A DNA stretch of 64,000 nucleotides, taken from Bryopsis sp. KO-2023. Its lineage: Eukaryota > Chlorophyta > Ulvophyceae > Bryopsidales > Bryopsidaceae. The stretch spans positions 62,001-126,000 of the forward strand of contig BSYQ01000003.1 of assembly GCA_030272585.1 (NCBI GenBank). Reading direction: 5' to 3'. Shown piece after piece: positions 61,806-64,000 of this stretch. The notes beneath the pieces are model-generated. The model did no database searches, was not told the origin of the DNA, and saw nothing but the letters and a program-made list of their open reading frames with translations. Both the position numbers and the translations under genes were made by a program. Position 1 is the stretch's first letter. The number at the start of each line of letters is the position of its first letter.

Positions 61806-64000
61806 TTTTGAAAAGTTGGGCCTTTAGGACATTTTCCAAAGCCATGACCCACTTCACCGCAGATGTAACATGCGCCTCCGCCTCTAGCTCCGCCTTGTTG
61901 CTGCCTTCCGCCACCACCTCGATTTCGTCCGCCACCTCGTCTTCCGCCTCTTCCGCGGCCACGACCGCCGCCACCTCTGTTGCCTCCTCCCATTTGCTGA
62001 TTTTGATCTTGGGGTGGAGGTGGTGGTTGCGGTTGCTGACCTTGCATTTGCTGGTTCTGATCAGCTTTGGGCTTGTTTTTCCAATTCCAGTTCCATCGCC
62101 CTCGTCCGCGACCACGTCCGCGGTTGTTTTGAGATTGGCCACCCAACGAATCGATTCTTTCGGCAGTGACTATCGCCGCTTCCACTCCTTCTGTCACCAT
62201 TGTAACAACTTGATGTCGGATCTGGGGCCGTAATCCGTCAACAAATGTCAAGTACTGCTCCTCCTCCGTCATATTCGGAATTCTGAGTATGAGATCCCGA
62301 AATGCGTTAATGTAGGAACGAACAGTCCCCGTTTGTTGAAGTTTCCGCAGCTTCCTACGCGAAACATCGGACATTCTTGTTGGTTCGAAAGCAATAGCTA
62401 ACTCTTCCACAAGTTGTACCCAGTCCTGGAACATCGGACGAACTCCTTCCCGAATCCGCATCTCTTGCATATTCCGCCATGTGGCGGCTGAACCAGAGAG
62501 ATTTGTGCGGAATACTTTAAGCCAAACAGACTCATCCAAATCATAAACTTTACAGAAGTTGGTGAGTTCTGCCTGCCAATCCCGAATCCAGCGATCTCCA
62601 GCGCCAGTATACGGTTTCGGCATCGGGAATTTGACCGCATTGGGAATGTGAAGCAAACGATTTTCTGGACGTGCATAGCCCATAAAATCTGGGACCCCAC
62701 CTGGGGGACCAGGAGGTCCGCCTCCTCCGCCACCTCCACCACCACCATCTCCAGGACCGCCTCCTGGGTTCCTAGATGGTCCTTCTCCTCCTCCACCAAT
62801 ATGTGGTCCAGGTGCAGACCCACGGCCACTTCTGTCCGATGGGCCTCCGCCACTTCCATCACCGGAACCATCATCATCTCCACCTCCGCCTCCTCCGCCT
62901 CCTCCGCCTGCGCGTTGAGGAATACGCGGGTAGGATCCCCATCCAACATAGGGGTTTCCGGATGATGGAGCTCCGTATACATTCACGGAGTGACCTAAGA
63001 TAGAAGGCCGAATGTATGATGCTCCCATGGCATAATAGCCGGGTGGTGAAATCATTGATGGATGTGATAACACTGGCTGAGAAACTGGTGGTGGCATGGG
63101 TAATGTTCTAGGTGGCTCGGGTGACGTGGTTGTTGGAGTTGTCAGCGGAACAGTTTGTACCACGGGAGAAGCCTGCGTACGCTGTGGCGGTTGTACTGGC
63201 TGTAATACCGCTGGTGGTCTTGTATTTGGTGTTTGTCCAAACACAGCGCTAGGCCTCACGATCGGCCTAGGTACATTTCCCTGTCCGCTGATTGCACTGC
63301 CTCGCCCCACTCCAGGAATAATGACTGGGGGTGATGCAGGTCGGGTAATCGGTCTATTTGCCCGCGGGAATACTGGTGGTATTGGCGGGAAACCTACGGA
63401 ATCCGGGGCAAAGCCGGATGAGGTTTGGGGAGGTTGCCCAAATGAAACTTGTACTTCGGACAACCTTGGTGGTTGTGCCACCGTTCTGGTTCCCGCTCCC
63501 GCCATAGCAGCCACAAGAGGTGTTTGTTGAGCAGCGGATGCCATTTGTGTGGCAACTGCTGCAGCATCTTTCTTCCGCCAAAACTCAAAATTCGACGTGA
63601 ACTTTGTGTCCGCTACATCCTCAAACACCTTCTTTAGCTCTTGCGCTGCTTCCGGATCTTGTAGCATTTCTTGTAGCATTTCCCGCGGCTCTCTGCTCCT
63701 TGTTGAGCTTCTCGATCTGCTTCTCCTTGAAGACCGACTTTGACTTCTTTTCAACTCCTCCATTTCCATTTGTAATCTAGCCGCCGCTTCTTTCGCAGCC
63801 GCTGCCTCCTTTAACAAATAGGCTACTTCCGCATGATGCTGTGTTTGAAAACTTTCCGCTCTGTCTTTAGTCGCTTCAAGATCATGCTTAACACGAATGA
63901 GTTCTTTGAACTGTTTACTCTGACCCGCGTCCACTAGTGCTTGGGTCTCTCTCAGTTCTTGTTGAACCGTATCCAACCCCCAAAGGGCGTCGGCATGTTG
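61781..64000 (-). CDS. gag: Element F gag, N terminus beyond the window
   Basis: At least 731 residues are visible; comparison with element H (945 aa) suggests the true start is outside. N-terminal coiled coil, an SRSSRRSRSRSS basic Ser/Arg patch, a long Pro/Thr-rich linker, a glycine-rich segment, capsid domain (WIRDWQAELTNFC, GSAATWRNMQEM, FVEELAIAFEP-like VEELAIAFEP, GTVRSYINAFRDLILRIPNM, YLTFVDGL), RG-rich tail and one zinc knuckle, CYICGEVGHGFGKC. Pol starts inside its last codons. Confidence 0.9.
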   Translation of the reverse strand, partial: QHADALWGLDTVQQELRETQALVDAGQSKQFKELIRVKHDLEATKDRAESFQTQHHAEVAYLLKEAAAAKEAAARLQMEMEELKRSQSRSSRRSRSRSSTRSREPREMLQEMLQDPEAAQELKKVFEDVADTKFTSNFEFWRKKDAAAVATQMASAAQQTPLVAAMAGAGTRTVAQPPRLSEVQVSFGQPPQTSSGFAPDSVGFPPIPPVFPRANRPITRPASPPVIIPGVGRGSAISGQGNVPRPIVRPSAVFGQTPNTRPPAVLQPVQPPQRTQASPVVQTVPLTTPTTTSPEPPRTLPMPPPVSQPVLSHPSMISPPGYYAMGASYIRPSILGHSVNVYGAPSSGNPYVGWGSYPRIPQRAGGGGGGGGGGDDDGSGDGSGGGPSDRSGRGSAPGPHIGGGGEGPSRNPGGGPGDGGGGGGGGGGPPGPPGGVPDFMGYARPENRLLHIPNAVKFPMPKPYTGAGDRWIRDWQAELTNFCKVYDLDESVWLKVFRTNLSGSAATWRNMQEMRIREGVRPMFQDWVQLVEELAIAFEPTRMSDVSRRKLRKLQQTGTVRSYINAFRDLILRIPNMTEEEQYLTFVDGLRPQIRHQVVTMVTEGVEAAIVTAERIDSLGGQSQNNRGRGRGRGRWNWNWKNKPKADQNQQMQGQQPQPPPPPQDQNQQMGGGNRGGGGRGRGRGGRRGGGRNRGGGGRQQQGGARGGGACYICGEVGHGFGKCPKGPTFQKWLKDHAA

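Larger units (their letters stand above)
55177..64000 (-). mobile_element. Element F: Ty3/Gypsy chromovirus with third ORF, runs off right edge
   Basis: Minus-strand: 3' LTR (174 bp), 15-G polypurine tract, third ORF, TATA-bearing spacer, pol, and gag, which continues past the window. Inserted in E2 pol, and the outermost insertion of the right-hand nest, so likely young. Its coding region shows about one break, in pol. The 5' LTR and target duplication are not visible. It is the fullest copy of the A/F family. Confidence 0.9.

Overview
This window is nuclear eukaryotic DNA made almost entirely of nested LTR retrotransposons. I see no convincing host gene, no rRNA gene and no canonical tRNA gene. 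The elements are Ty3/Gypsy chromoviruses: each readable pol runs protease, reverse transcriptase, RNase H, integrase, GPY/F module and C-terminal chromodomain. The organism cannot be fixed from the sequence. A repeat-rich genome of a green-lineage organism (for example a charophyte alga) or a basidiomycete fungus would fit; this is inference only.

Layout. 1-3706 is a minus-strand copy (A) of the 174-bp-LTR family, abutted by an oppositely oriented LTR (3714-3887). Both sit in the gag of a different minus-strand element, G (3888-5872). G sits in the pol of a plus-strand element, E0 (5873-10931), whose third ORF holds a 465-bp hAT-type MITE. Three units of a ~351-bp satellite follow (10932-12007). 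From 12008 rightwards is one deep nest: C (minus) is interrupted by H (plus, 15759). H is interrupted by D1 (minus, 20832), D1 by D3, and D3 by E2 (plus, 40734). E2 is interrupted by F (minus, 55177), which runs off the right edge. A 3,621-bp tandem duplication (D2, 24450-28070) lies between D1 and D3. D3 also holds an 8.2-kb LTR element without coding capacity (LARD, 30946-39177). E2's 5' LTR holds E1 (40976-51087), a complete-looking element whose two 430-bp LTRs read as identical.

The most interesting feature is a third ORF, about 580-630 codons, lying between the chromodomain end of pol and the 3' LTR, where an env gene would sit in a retrovirus. It occurs in three separate families (A/F, C, and E/D). 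It is not envelope-like: no signal peptide or membrane segment is visible. It encodes a long N-terminal coiled coil, an acidic/basic middle, and a C-terminal cysteine/histidine pattern C-x2-C-x(12 or 21)-C-x2-H-x2-C-x2-H-x(57-60)-C-x2-C, which resembles RING-type ligand spacing. In every copy a TATA-like box lies about 115-126 nt upstream of the conserved start codon, suggesting an internal promoter. Several copies with truncated pol keep this ORF open.

Families with unrelated LTR interiors (E, G, H and the LARD) share one primer-binding site, TTGGTTTCGGAGC, so they appear to use the same host tRNA. The A/F, C and H LTRs also share the motif TGTAAAAATTAAT or a close relative.
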